The notes: generated from the letters alone by a model not told the origin. 37,158 bases of DNA from a virus (IMGVR_UViG_3300049830_000097:1-37158), one strand, 5' to 3'. Shown: positions 31,454-37,158, counted from the stretch's first letter. A program made the numbers and translations.

Positions 31454-31866
31454 CAGTCCGTCTCCTCTTCGGGCATGTCTAGCACGACGCCGCGCTCGGC
31501 CATGAAGCGCACGATTGCCTCGATGTGATCCGTCATCTCCTGCTTGCTGAGCGACGAGCTGCGGCGCGCTGGCGTGTGACGCTTCTTGCCGAACACGTCG
31601 CGCACATCGCTCCCGAAGCTGCGAATCAGGAAATACTCGTGCAGGTCGTCGCGCTCCCAGCCGGCCATCGCTTCGCCGCCCTTGTCGATGATCTGCTGGT
31701 AGAGCGACCACAGGAGCCTGTTCTGCGCATCGCTGCGCCGCGGCTTGTGCTGCACAATTTCCACCCGCCACGCGCTATCCAATGGCAACGCCGCCAGGTT
31801 GCGCGTGATCTTCGCGAGCAGCTGGTCGCGCGGCATCGCCTTGGGCAGGACGTACTCCTGCGTCAT
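31450..31866 (-). CDS. ninB: NinB-like recombination protein
   Basis: 138 residues, ATG overlapping the bet stop. The strand WRVEIVQHKPRRSDAQNRLL-WSLYQQI with its S-D-x-Q-N-R-x-x-W signature is the hallmark of the NinB family (Orf of lambda), which binds single-stranded DNA and helps load recombinases, standing in for RecFOR. A helix-rich C-terminus contains KQEMTDHIEAIVRFMAERGV, as expected. Length is close to lambda NinB (about 146). Next to bet it should help strand annealing. Confidence 0.87.
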   Translation of the reverse strand: MTQEYVLPKAMPRDQLLAKITRNLAALPLDSAWRVEIVQHKPRRSDAQNRLLWSLYQQIIDKGGEAMAGWERDDLHEYFLIRSFGSDVRDVFGKKRHTPARRSSSLSKQEMTDHIEAIVRFMAERGVVLDMPEEETDW

Positions 31867-32702
31867 TCCTGGCCCTCTGGCCGGAAGTGATTCAGCGTCT
31901 CGCGAAACTTCGCCTTCGAAATGATCTTGTCGGCAGCCAGCTTGTCGAGCACGGCGGTGTAGACCTCGGGGAACTTGTTGAGCTCGTCGGCGATCGCGCG
32001 GATGCCGTCGGCGATCTCGTACTCGTCCTTGTCCTGGTTCATGGTGTCGACCACCTGGCCGACCCACTTACCGATGACGTCGTTCGGCACCTGGCTGGTA
32101 TCTGGGCGCCCTGAGCGATCACCTTGCGGCGTAGTGGCCTCCACGATGCGGCCGGCCTCGTCCTCGTCGAAGATCCCGACGAACCCGAAGGCGAGGCGCG
32201 CGCACTGGATCATGGCCTTGTGGCGAAGCATGCGGCGCGGGTGCGACTTCCAAGGGCCGACGCCGGGACGCGCGACCTCCGCGAAGTATTCGCGCACCTT
32301 GATCGGGTGGCTGCGATCTTTGCGGTACATCACGCACTCGATCCACTCAGGGAGCCCGGAGCCATCGAGCGGCCCGTCGACGAACTCCATACCGTCGAAG
32401 TTCTGGTCGCTGTTGATGATGCGCGACCAGCCGTCGACGCCGACCACCGGCACAATGCCGTTGCGCGTGTCTGGAAAAGCGTAAATCTCTTTCGTGAAGG
32501 GGTTGAGCTGGTACTGGTCGGCCACGACCAGGAGCGCGACCATCTGCTCGTCGGTGACGTTGCCCTTGAAGGCCGTCGCCTTGAGCGTGTCGAGCATCTT
32601 CGCGGGGTCGACGTTGTAGCGGGCGGCGATCTTCTGCAGGATCGACACGCGGCGCGGCGCCTGCATGGGGGCAGGGGCCGCAGTGGCAAGGCTGTTGTTC
32701 AT
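31863..32702 (-). CDS. bet: Bet-like single-strand annealing recombinase
   Basis: 279 residues, ATG overlapping the previous stop. The central block is very close to lambda Bet: QYQLNPFTKEIYAFPDTRNG, IVPVVGVDGWSRIINSDQNF and PRRMLRHKAMIQCARLAFGF. Bet coats single strands and anneals them to a complementary strand, allowing exchange without RecA. The C-terminal region (PEVYTAVLDKLAADKII) is more variable, as in the family, where it contacts host SSB. Length is near lambda Bet (261). The exonuclease partner (lambda Exo or YqaJ type) is not visible anywhere in the genome. Confidence 0.95.
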   Translation of the reverse strand: MNNSLATAAPAPMQAPRRVSILQKIAARYNVDPAKMLDTLKATAFKGNVTDEQMVALLVVADQYQLNPFTKEIYAFPDTRNGIVPVVGVDGWSRIINSDQNFDGMEFVDGPLDGSGLPEWIECVMYRKDRSHPIKVREYFAEVARPGVGPWKSHPRRMLRHKAMIQCARLAFGFVGIFDEDEAGRIVEATTPQGDRSGRPDTSQVPNDVIGKWVGQVVDTMNQDKDEYEIADGIRAIADELNKFPEVYTAVLDKLAADKIISKAKFRETLNHFRPEGQE

Positions 32703-32887
32703 CTCAGGAACCTCTCGGAGTAGGGGTCGCGGTTGCAACGGGATGACGGCGGCGGGAGCGTGCCCGCGCGTCGCTTGTTCTTTCGGTAGGTGTCGGTCAG
32801 TTTGCGCACCACAGCCACCAGCAGCAGGAAGCCGAGCAGCGACACGCAGCCGATCAGGCCAATGCGGTCGAGGTCGTCGGGCTTCAT
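32699..32887 (-). CDS. 62-residue single-span membrane protein upstream of bet
   Basis: 62 residues, ATG overlapping the previous stop (ATGA) and stop overlapping the bet start. The N-terminal half is a membrane helix (IGLIGCVSLLGFLLLVAVV, about residues 9-27), then a basic cytoplasmic-type tail (RKLTDTYRKNKRRAG). The place where lambda encodes Gam holds this protein instead, but it has no likeness to Gam. It is likely an inner-membrane protein with its basic end in the cytoplasm. Function unknown. Confidence 0.65.
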   Translation of the reverse strand: MKPDDLDRIGLIGCVSLLGFLLLVAVVRKLTDTYRKNKRRAGTLPPPSSRCNRDPYSERFLR

Positions 32888-33078
32888 GCGCTCACCTGCT
32901 GCTGAGCGTCGAGGGACTTGAGGAATTCGTTGGCCGCTACCCAGCGCTTTCGTGCGCGCTCGGCCATCTCTTTCGTGAGTTTCAGGTGGTCTTCGAGCGC
33001 CAACATCTGGCCGAAGGCAACGGACGCCTCGGTGCTCGCTTCGATGATGTGGCGCACCTTTTCCTCGGGAATGCTCAT
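32884..33078 (-). CDS. Small helical early protein
   Basis: 64 residues, starting MSIPEEKVRHIIEASTEASV and continuing as one or two long helices (LEDHLKLTKEMAERARKRWV). It is soluble, charged and probably forms a hairpin or dimer. Both ends overlap neighbouring genes by four bases. There is no recognised family. Early expression between pL and bet would allow a host-takeover or regulatory role, with no direct evidence. Confidence 0.7.
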   Translation of the reverse strand: MSIPEEKVRHIIEASTEASVAFGQMLALEDHLKLTKEMAERARKRWVAANEFLKSLDAQQQVSA

Positions 33079-33251
33079 GCGGCCCCCTGCAGTTCACGCA
33101 ACACGTCCCGCCGTGCACGCAGCTCAGTGAGAGCGAGCAGCAGGTCGAGCATCTGCTCGTTCGGTATGAACAGCGGCTGCTCGTACAGGTGGGCGATCTT
33201 CACCTTGTCACGCAGGTTGGTGAAGCTCTCGTCAGTAATGGGGCCGTTCAT
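33075..33251 (-). CDS. 58-residue early protein
   Basis: 58 residues read from the ATG at 33251, which shares its first base with the previous TAA, to a stop at 33075 overlapping the next ATG. The chain runs MNGPITDESFTNLRDKVKIA with HLYEQPLFIPNEQMLDLLLA after it and ends LRELQGAA. It is soluble and helical, with a leucine-rich C-terminal half suited to a dimer. The perfect overlaps on both sides are the main evidence that it is a gene. Function unknown. Confidence 0.68.
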   Translation of the reverse strand: MNGPITDESFTNLRDKVKIAHLYEQPLFIPNEQMLDLLLALTELRARRDVLRELQGAA

Positions 33252-33544
33252 TAGCGGTCACTCTCGTGGTCTTCGATCGCGAGCGTGATCTGCAGCCGCT
33301 CATCCCAGGCCTGCGCGTGGCAGCCGAAGATCTCGGTGTCGCCGATCTTCACGCTGCGCAGCTCGACCGTGGCGTACTCGGCCGGATCGCTTTCGGTCTG
33401 CGCCATGAACTTGCCGTCCATGTCGTAGGTCGCGGAGATCTCGATCCCGTCGACCTCCATGTCGAACAGGTGGGCGCCGCGCCGCGGCTGCTTCGCAGGC
33501 TTCGCGGCAATGGCGTCGAGGAGGCCGAAGGTGGCGGCGCTCAT
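33251..33544 (-). CDS. Unknown early protein
   Basis: 97 residues, ATG overlapping the prior stop. The protein starts MSAATFGLLDAIAAKPAKQP and then has a beta-rich part (LFDMEVDGIEISATYDMDGK; VELRSVKIGDTEIFGCHAQA) typical of small globular early phage proteins. It ends acidic (IEDHESDR). No catalytic motif is seen. Function unknown. Confidence 0.72.
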   Translation of the reverse strand: MSAATFGLLDAIAAKPAKQPRRGAHLFDMEVDGIEISATYDMDGKFMAQTESDPAEYATVELRSVKIGDTEIFGCHAQAWDERLQITLAIEDHESDR

Positions 33545-33705
33545 GCCGCCACCTTCGGCGCCCGGCTGGTCAGGCCGAACTCGCCCTTGCGGTGGCCGTC
33601 CAGGAACTCGAAGCGGTAGAAGGTGCCGCCGTAGAGCTGCACGACTTCGCCGGTGAAGCGGATCTTGGAGCCGTTCCAGTAGCTGATCGCTGAGTCGCTG
33701 TTCAT
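33541..33705 (-). CDS. 54-residue beta-rich early protein
   Basis: 54 residues from the ATG at 33705, supported by AGGAGG seven bases upstream and an ATGA overlap with the prior stop. It reads MNSDSAISYWNGSKIRFTGE, then VVQLYGGTFYRFEFLDGHRK, then a short basic end. Alternating aromatic and polar residues suggest a small SH3-like or OB-like barrel. Function unknown. Confidence 0.7.
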   Translation of the reverse strand: MNSDSAISYWNGSKIRFTGEVVQLYGGTFYRFEFLDGHRKGEFGLTSRAPKVAA

Positions 33706-33914
33706 GCTGCCTCCTGCGTGAGAGCGAAGGGCGCGCGGGTCTTGGTGAATCCGACCGTCGCGCGCAGCTCCTGCATCGCGACCGCGAGCACTTCTTCGGT
33801 GAGGGTCTTGGTGCCGGCGATCTTCGCCAGGGCGCGGGCCGCGTCGTTCGCGGGGTACCACTTCACGACGCCGTACACTTCCCGCCTAGTCAGTTCGAGG
33901 TGGAGGCCGCTCAC
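33702..33914 (-). CDS. Unknown early protein
   Basis: 70 residues from a GTG overlapping the prior stop (GTGA). The chain includes LHLELTRREVYGVVKWYPAN and DAARALAKIAGTKTLTEEVL, a helix-rich basic protein that could bind nucleic acid. It ends APFALTQEAA. Without a known family the role stays open. It is the second gene of the leftward operon. Confidence 0.68.
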   Translation of the reverse strand: MSGLHLELTRREVYGVVKWYPANDAARALAKIAGTKTLTEEVLAVAMQELRATVGFTKTRAPFALTQEAA

Positions 33915-34189
33915 GCTGAGAGCCTCTCGTAGGTGGCCCAGCACTCGTACCGAACGATGCCCGGGCCGCCGTAGCAGGGCCCGGCGAATCCCTCGACGAT
34001 CGGCTGCCCGGCGATCTCTTCGCGGAACTGGATGCCGTTGGCGCTCTGCGCCTTCTGCAGCTTTCCGTCCCACTTCCCGCCGCGAACCTCTAGGGCCGCG
34101 AGCAGGTTCTCGATGTTGCCCTCGGTGGCCAGCATCCCGCCGGGTACGCCCTCCACGCTCTGGACGATTACGAACTTGGTGGCTTGCAT
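33911..34189 (-). CDS. First gene of the leftward operon, unknown
   Basis: 92 residues with an excellent AAAGGAG ribosome site before the ATG, the first gene after pL. It starts MQATKFVIVQSVEGVPGGML and is a compact alpha/beta protein (IENLLAALEVRGGKWDGKLQ; GIVRYECWATYERLSA). In lambdoid phages the first pL gene is the antiterminator N, a short Arg-rich protein; this one is not Arg-rich and is not N-like. Strong early expression is predicted. Function unknown. Confidence 0.75.
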   Translation of the reverse strand: MQATKFVIVQSVEGVPGGMLATEGNIENLLAALEVRGGKWDGKLQKAQSANGIQFREEIAGQPIVEGFAGPCYGGPGIVRYECWATYERLSA

Positions 34190-34216
34190 CTCTGTATCTC
34201 CTTTCGCTTCGGAGAC

Positions 34217-34245
34217 AGATTAACCCCAGTTACGGTGCGTGTCAA
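34217..34245 (-). promoter_or_regulatory. Leftward early promoter (pL)
   Basis: On the minus strand TTGACA (34245-34240) and TAATCT (34222-34217) are separated by 17 bases, a strong sigma-70 promoter. Transcription would start near 34210, about 20 bases before the first leftward ATG at 34189. Repressor-like GTTAA sites overlap both boxes, so it should be silenced in the lysogen. Confidence 0.8.
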
Positions 34246-34259
34246 CTGTGGTTAAGCAC
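34218..34259. promoter_or_regulatory. Candidate left operators
   Basis: Two GGTTAA-type sites lie here, GATTAACC (34218-34225) and GGTTAAG (34250-34256). The latter is inside the imperfect dyad GTGTCAAC-TGTG-GTTAAGCAC (34239-34259), which covers the pL -35. The same GTTAA core recurs at pR (34916-34922 and 34965-34970). The repressor or the Cro-like protein is the likely binder. Confidence 0.55.
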
Positions 34260-34274
34260 GAGGCAAAAGGCTAG

Positions 34275-34293
34275 CCCGCAGCAACAACGCGGG
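34275..34293. terminator. Hairpin between immunity operon and pL
   Basis: CCCGC (34275-34279) and GCGGG (34289-34293) form a five-base-pair stem with a nine-base loop and ATTTTT on the plus-strand side. It sits just past the stop of the membrane protein gene (34299). The T-run favours plus-strand termination, and a weaker CCTTTT follows on the minus strand, so the direction is uncertain. Confidence 0.4.
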
Positions 34294-34298
34294 ATTTT

Positions 34299-34481
34299 TC
34301 AGGGCATCAAGTAGGCGACGTACACGGCTGCCAGTACGAACACTGACACGGCTGCGGTGGGCCACCAGTAGGAGCGCGTCCAGCCGGCGCGCTCGCCGAT
34401 CCACTGGGCGCCTAGGGCGAAGAGGGCGAAGGCCACCGCTAGGCTCACGGGCACGGCCAGGATGAGCAGTAACGTCTTCAC
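34299..34481 (-). CDS. 60-residue two-span membrane protein coupled to repressor
   Basis: 60 residues from a GTG that overlaps the repressor stop (GTGA). Two membrane segments are clear: TLLLILAVPVSLAVAFALFA (about residues 3-22) and WPTAAVSVFVLAAVYVAYLM (about 40-59), joined by a Trp/Arg-rich loop (QWIGERAGWTRSYW). It can only be transcribed with the repressor, so it would be made in the lysogen. Small membrane proteins expressed from prophages often block DNA entry of related phages; that role is inferred here. Confidence 0.68.
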   Translation of the reverse strand: MKTLLLILAVPVSLAVAFALFALGAQWIGERAGWTRSYWWPTAAVSVFVLAAVYVAYLMP

Positions 34482-34906
34482 GTCTCGTCCTGCTCCGCGT
34501 GCGCGGCGTCGCGCTTCTTCGCGCGTACAGCCTCTTCCGAGCTCCATTTCGCGTACCGGTCGCTCGAGGCAGCGGCGAGGGTGGAGATCAGCCCCCGGAT
34601 CTGGAACTGGATGTCCTTGGGAAGGCGCCCGTACTGGCGCAGGAGGTCAAGCCGGGCCTCGCTGATGCCGGCGAGCTCGTCGGTGATCTTCGGCTGCGCA
34701 TGCCCGTGGCCGGTGGCCAGCCATTTCGGGTCAACCCGGCACAGTTCGGCCAGCCTGAATACGTTTTCAGCCTTCATGTTCGCCGAGTCTCCCGACAGCA
34801 GCTTGGAGACCGCCGCGGGGGAGATGTGCAACTCCTTGGCGGCCCGTGCCTGAGAGACCTTGGCGCGCTCCAAGGATTGGCGAATGCGTTCCGAGAGCGT
34901 GCTCAT
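34478..34906 (-). CDS. Short CI-like repressor, no peptidase domain
   Basis: 142 residues from the ATG at 34906, where the chain starts MSTLSERIRQSLERAKVSQA. Residues about 5-65 are a Cro/C1 helix-turn-helix (AAKELHISPAAVSKLLSGDS; VFRLAELCRVDPKWLATGHG). The remaining 75 residues are helical and charged (ISEARLDLLRQYGRLPKDIQ) with no Ser-Lys peptidase signature. LexA/CI-type repressors with self-cleavage usually exceed 200 residues, so RecA-driven cleavage is unlikely for this one. It faces the Cro-like gene across a 75-base region with operator-like repeats. Its own promoter boxes are not clear. Confidence 0.87.
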   Translation of the reverse strand: MSTLSERIRQSLERAKVSQARAAKELHISPAAVSKLLSGDSANMKAENVFRLAELCRVDPKWLATGHGHAQPKITDELAGISEARLDLLRQYGRLPKDIQFQIRGLISTLAAASSDRYAKWSSEEAVRAKKRDAAHAEQDET

Positions 34907-34915
34907 GTGGAGCGA

Positions 34916-34974
34916 GGTTAACTCCCGCATGCGTGAGCACACTTGCATTTGCCCGTTGAGTGCAGTTAATCTCA
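34916..34974 (+). promoter_or_regulatory. Rightward early promoter (pR) and right operators
   Basis: TTGCAT (34943-34948) and TAATCT (34967-34972) are spaced by 18 bases; the same TAATCT serves pL. GGTTAAC (34916-34922) and AGTTAAT (34964-34970) repeat the operator core, and the second is inside the dyad TGAG-N10-CTCA (34957-34974). The start point would fall near 34979, only a few bases before the ATG at 34982. Confidence 0.6.
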
Positions 34975-34981
34975 GCGACAT

Positions 34982-35206
34982 ATGCTGACCAAAGACGCAA
35001 TCGCGCACTTCGACGGCGCTGCCAATGTCGCTCGAGCACTCGACGTTTCCCCGGCCGCAATCTCGAAGTGGGGCTCGATAGTCCCGCTCGAATCGGCCCT
35101 CGCGATCGAGATCATCACGCACCGCAAGCTCCTGGTGGATCGCTCGAAGTATCCACGAATCGCGCACGCGCTCAACGTCGCGGAGTCTTCGCGGGGCGCT
35201 GCATGA
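34982..35206 (+). CDS. cro: Cro-like regulator
   Basis: 74 residues starting MLTKDAIAHFDGAANVARAL. The helix-turn-helix is AANVARALDVSPAAISKWGS with IVPLESALAIEIITHRKLLV after it, the pattern of the small Cro-type regulators that face a CI repressor gene. It should bind the shared operators and push the phage toward lytic growth. No Shine-Dalgarno precedes the ATG, and the pR -10 ends ten bases upstream, so the mRNA would be nearly leaderless. Its stop overlaps the next ATG. Confidence 0.87.
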   Translation: MLTKDAIAHFDGAANVARALDVSPAAISKWGSIVPLESALAIEIITHRKLLVDRSKYPRIAHALNVAESSRGAA

Positions 35207-35421
35207 GCCTTGAGCTGATCGACTTCCGCGGGAAGATCACACCCGAAACGAATGCCTGGCTCGAGGCTGAGTCGCGCACGACAGGCCGCGTGAAGCAGGA
35301 AATCTTGCGCGATGCGGTTCATGTGATTGCGCTGGCAAAGATCCATGCTGCCAAGGTACTCACAGCCCTTGCCCCGGTGGAGGGATTCAGCGGGGCAGGC
35401 CGGGGCAGGTTGTCAAAATGA
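35203..35421 (+). CDS. Small early rightward protein
   Basis: 72 residues, ATG overlapping the Cro-like gene stop (ATGA). Residues LIDFRGKITPETNAWLEAES, then RTTGRVKQEILRDAVHVIAL, resemble the helical half of ribbon-helix-helix-like small regulators, and the end is Gly/Arg-rich (GAGRGRLSK). The place is that of CII in lambdoid phages, but there is no likeness to CII. Function unknown. Confidence 0.65.
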   Translation: MSLELIDFRGKITPETNAWLEAESRTTGRVKQEILRDAVHVIALAKIHAAKVLTALAPVEGFSGAGRGRLSK

Positions 35422-35588
35422 CCCCTGCCGACCTCGCCCGCGCCCCTGTGGCCGAGCCACAGCCCACCAGAACCGAGCAGCAGTTGCGGGCCGACGATGC
35501 CTGGCACCGCGCCGCATTCGCCCCCAGTCCCGAGCTGCAGGCCCTGTGGATGGGGCGCCTGAACGAATTGAAGGGGGCTTCGGCGTGA
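35418..35588 (+). CDS. 56-residue early protein
   Basis: 56 residues, ATG overlapping the prior stop (ATGA), not listed by length-based gene callers with a 60-residue limit. It reads MTPADLARAPVAEPQPTRTE, then QQLRADDAWHRAAFAPSPEL, and ends LNELKGASA. The WMGRLNEL helix and acidic-basic mixture suggest a small soluble partner protein. Its stop overlaps the next GTG. Function unknown. Confidence 0.55.
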   Translation: MTPADLARAPVAEPQPTRTEQQLRADDAWHRAAFAPSPELQALWMGRLNELKGASA

Positions 35589-35680
35589 GAACTCTTCGCC
35601 TGCAGTCCCCCGATCAACAGCACAACACGATCGCACCCGTCTGCTTGGTGCGGAATCGAACACGGGGAGGGGTGGCCTGA
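35585..35680 (+). CDS. 31-residue possible peptide before replication gene
   Basis: A 31-residue frame with GTG overlapping the previous stop and its own last base shared with the replication gene ATG (TGATG). The chain is TLRLQSPDQQHNTIAPVCLV followed by RNRTRGGVA. The tight overlaps are in keeping with a leader peptide that couples translation of the replication gene. It could also be an untranslated spacer. Confidence 0.35.
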   Translation: MRTLRLQSPDQQHNTIAPVCLVRNRTRGGVA

Positions 35681-36528
35681 TGCGCGCCCGCAGTCTCAAG
35701 CCTGGCCTGTTCAAGAACGAACTGCTCGGCACATCCGACCCGATCAACACGGTGATCTTCGAGGGCCTCTGGTGCATGGCTGACCGGGCTGGCCGCATCG
35801 AGGACAGGCCTCTGCGGATCCATGCAGAGGTCAACCCGTACCGGCCTAGTGCTAGCACCGTGCAAGCACTGTGCTGGTTAGTGCAGGCCGGATTCGTCAT
35901 CCGCTACGAGGTCGACGGCGTCCAACTGTTGCAGATTTGCAACTTCCTCAAGCACCAGCAGCCGCACATCCGAGAGCCCGCTTCGAAGTTCCCGGGCCCA
36001 CCAGATCAACAAGTTGTAGAAGCACAGGGCAAGGCCAGTGCTGCACACCTACCTAGCACCAACCTAGCCGCTCTGACTCCTGACTCCCCTTTCCCCTTTC
36101 CTGACTGCCTAGCGGGAGAGAGGCGGCTAGCGCCGCCCACCCACGCACCTGGGCCAGAAGGCGACCGGGACACCGGGGCTGCCGCTCCGCTCGAGCTCGT
36201 CAGCCAGCAGCCAGCGAAGCCGAAGACCACCACCCGCGGCACACGCATCCCGCCCGACTTCGCCCTCACGCCCGAACGCCGTGAATTCGCCAGCAGCCTG
36301 AGCCTGCACCCGCTCGAGACCTTCGCGAAGTTCGTGGACTTCTGGCGAGCGAAGGCCGGCGCCGATGCGGTCAAGGTCGACTGGGAGGCCACCTGGCGCA
36401 ACTGGTGCCGCAACGAGACCGCACGTCCGGCGAGGTTCAACGGCGCTCGCCCGCCCGGCGCACCAGCGCGCCGCCTTCGCACTGCCGACGAAATCGAAGC
36501 CGAGGAGCGTGCCCGTGCACTCCAGTGA
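35680..36528 (+). CDS. Lambda O-like replication initiator
   Basis: 282 residues. Residues about 1-95 are a winged-helix part (LKPGLFKNELLGTSDPINTV; QALCWLVQAGFVIRYEVDGV) of the replisome-organiser kind. A Pro/Ser-rich linker (about 105-165) follows, and then a C-terminal helix block (RIPPDFALTPERREFASSLS; FVDFWRAKAGADAVKVDWEA) common to phage replication proteins and known for binding the helicase loader or helicase. The order matches lambda O, with the replication origin expected inside the linker-coding DNA. The ATG at 35680 overlaps the previous stop. The next gene overlaps its last 14 bases. Confidence 0.8.
   Translation: MRARSLKPGLFKNELLGTSDPINTVIFEGLWCMADRAGRIEDRPLRIHAEVNPYRPSASTVQALCWLVQAGFVIRYEVDGVQLLQICNFLKHQQPHIREPASKFPGPPDQQVVEAQGKASAAHLPSTNLAALTPDSPFPFPDCLAGERRLAPPTHAPGPEGDRDTGAAAPLELVSQQPAKPKTTTRGTRIPPDFALTPERREFASSLSLHPLETFAKFVDFWRAKAGADAVKVDWEATWRNWCRNETARPARFNGARPPGAPARRLRTADEIEAEERARALQ
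36053..36130. other. Candidate replication origin: CTAG-rich cluster
   Basis: Four CTAG tetramers, each in a CTAGC context, lie at 36053, 36064, 36109 and 36127, with two more at 35846 and 35852. CTAG is rare in this GC-rich genome. Between the second and third lies a pyrimidine tract (CTCCTGACTCCCCTTTCCCC). The cluster is within the linker-coding part of the O-like gene, where lambda-type phages keep origin iterons. Confidence 0.4.
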
Positions 36529-37075
36529 CCGCGAAGAGTTCGACCAGCACCTGAGCGTGCTGTGCGCAGGGTTCAACGTGCCGATCGGCGATCGCTCGGC
36601 CGCCTACTGGGCAGGTCTGTCGAAGATGGAACTCGCCACCTTCGCGCGCGTCGTCGAGCACGCTCTGGGCGAGGACGGGCCCGACAAGATCCCGACCACG
36701 AAACAGTGCTGGGGGATCGCGAAGTCGTTCCGCAATCGCTTCACGCCCTCAGCCGAGCCCGAGCGCCCCGCGTGGAGCGGCGATCGCTGGGACGTGCAGG
36801 CGAACCTCAAGATGCTCGACCACATCCGCAAGCGGCCCCGCAGGTACGCGCCAGACAGCGGCTACGACGCGAACACGCGCCAAGTGACAGCGGGCCCTAT
36901 CTCGCACGAGATCGCCGCCCTGATCGTGTCGTTCAAGCGCTCGTTCTGCGAGGACATGCGCCAGGACAACGCAGGCAACGCCCAAGCACGACTCGCGTGG
37001 ACGGATTGCCTGGCGAGGATGGAGACCGAAATCGACCGCGTCCTCGCGCGTGCGCGCGTTGCGGCCGCGGCATAA
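36515..37075 (+). CDS. Replication P-like / helicase-loader candidate
   Basis: 186 residues from a GTG, with GAGGAGC eight bases upstream inside the O-like gene. The chain begins VHSSDREEFDQHLSVLCAGF and holds YWAGLSKMELATFARVVEHA and IPTTKQCWGIAKSFR, a pattern common to phage proteins placed directly after the initiator gene. There is no Walker A site, so it is not DnaC-like; a lambda P-type adaptor is more likely. The last 44 bases recur at 1-44, because the gene crosses into the overlap of the circular genome. The Tad2-like gene follows after 25 bases. Confidence 0.68.
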   Translation: MHSSDREEFDQHLSVLCAGFNVPIGDRSAAYWAGLSKMELATFARVVEHALGEDGPDKIPTTKQCWGIAKSFRNRFTPSAEPERPAWSGDRWDVQANLKMLDHIRKRPRRYAPDSGYDANTRQVTAGPISHEIAALIVSFKRSFCEDMRQDNAGNAQARLAWTDCLARMETEIDRVLARARVAAAA

Positions 37076-37158
37076 CCACAAACCGAGAAGGGGATCACAC
37101 ATGGATTTTTCTGATGCACTGAAGGCGATCAAAGCCGGCGCGCGTGTGCAGCGCTCGG
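37032..37158. repeat. Right copy of 127-bp terminal direct repeat
   Basis: Identical to 1-127. It joins the end of the replication gene to the beginning of the Tad2-like gene and shows that the two ends of the window are adjacent in a circle of 37,031 bp. Confidence 0.95.
37101..37158 (+). CDS. Partial second copy of Tad2-like gene start
   Basis: The first 58 bases of the gene at 70-333, cut by the end of the window. It is a product of the circular overlap and not a second gene. Confidence 0.9.
   Translation, partial: MDFSDALKAIKAGARVQRS

Noticed and set aside
33911-34189. Lambda N-like antiterminator as first pL gene
   Set aside because: The protein is not Arg-rich at its N-terminus and no boxA/boxB pair could be recognised near pL.
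1-37158. CRISPR arrays or insertion sequences
   Set aside because: No regularly spaced repeats, transposase genes or terminal inverted repeats of IS type were seen.

Overview
The window is the complete genome of a temperate podovirus-like phage, written as a linear copy of a circle. The first 127 bases are repeated exactly as the last 127, so the unique length is 37,031 bp. GC content is high by eye and genes are packed with four-base start/stop overlaps. A tRNA-Lys(CTT) 3' half beside a tyrosine integrase marks the attachment site. GC-rich DNA, a lambda-like Bet/NinB/RusA set and a structural block resembling Bordetella phage BPP-1 relatives suggest a GC-rich proteobacterial host. The host species cannot be told from the sequence.

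Layout. (1) Rightward early genes start at a Cro-like gene (34982), run through lambda O/P-like replication genes, cross the circle junction and continue at position 1 with an anti-Thoeris Tad2-type gene, an unknown gene, RusA and two small HTH-like genes (to 1751). (2) The structural block (1821-23081) holds a T7-type portal, an SGNH esterase-like protein, a Bbp19-like protein, scaffold, major capsid, a possible decoration protein, tail proteins, a GNAT acetyltransferase, three to four ejected/internal proteins (one a 1341-residue multidomain polyvalent protein) and the terminase. (3) A pectate-lyase-like tailspike and a lysis cassette follow (M15 peptidase, small membrane proteins, Rz with nested Rz1; 23123-27104). 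(4) The attP region (27105-27317) carries the tRNA-Lys half and a perfect match to the classical 16-bp chromosomal parS sequence. (5) A long leftward operon (27318-34189), read from a strong pL-like promoter, holds about 20 small genes including bet, ninB, an Acb2/Tad1-hairpin anti-CBASS candidate, several zinc-ribbon and membrane micro-proteins, an HTH-HNH protein, a DUF4224-like protein and the integrase. (6) The immunity region (34190-34981) has a short HTH repressor lacking a LexA-type peptidase domain, a coupled 60-residue membrane protein, and paired GTTAA-type operators at pL and pR.

How it works together. In the lysogen the repressor would silence pL and pR, while the coupled membrane protein is a candidate superinfection-exclusion factor. 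On lytic growth pL would deliver recombination, anti-defence and integration functions, and pR would deliver replication, Tad2 and RusA. A 17-bp element repeated exactly three times, ahead of the structural block, the capsid gene and the tailspike, looks like a late transcription signal. The best candidates for new biology are the parS site at attP, the pairing of Tad2 with an Acb2-like sponge, the ejected polyvalent protein, and the three-copy late element.
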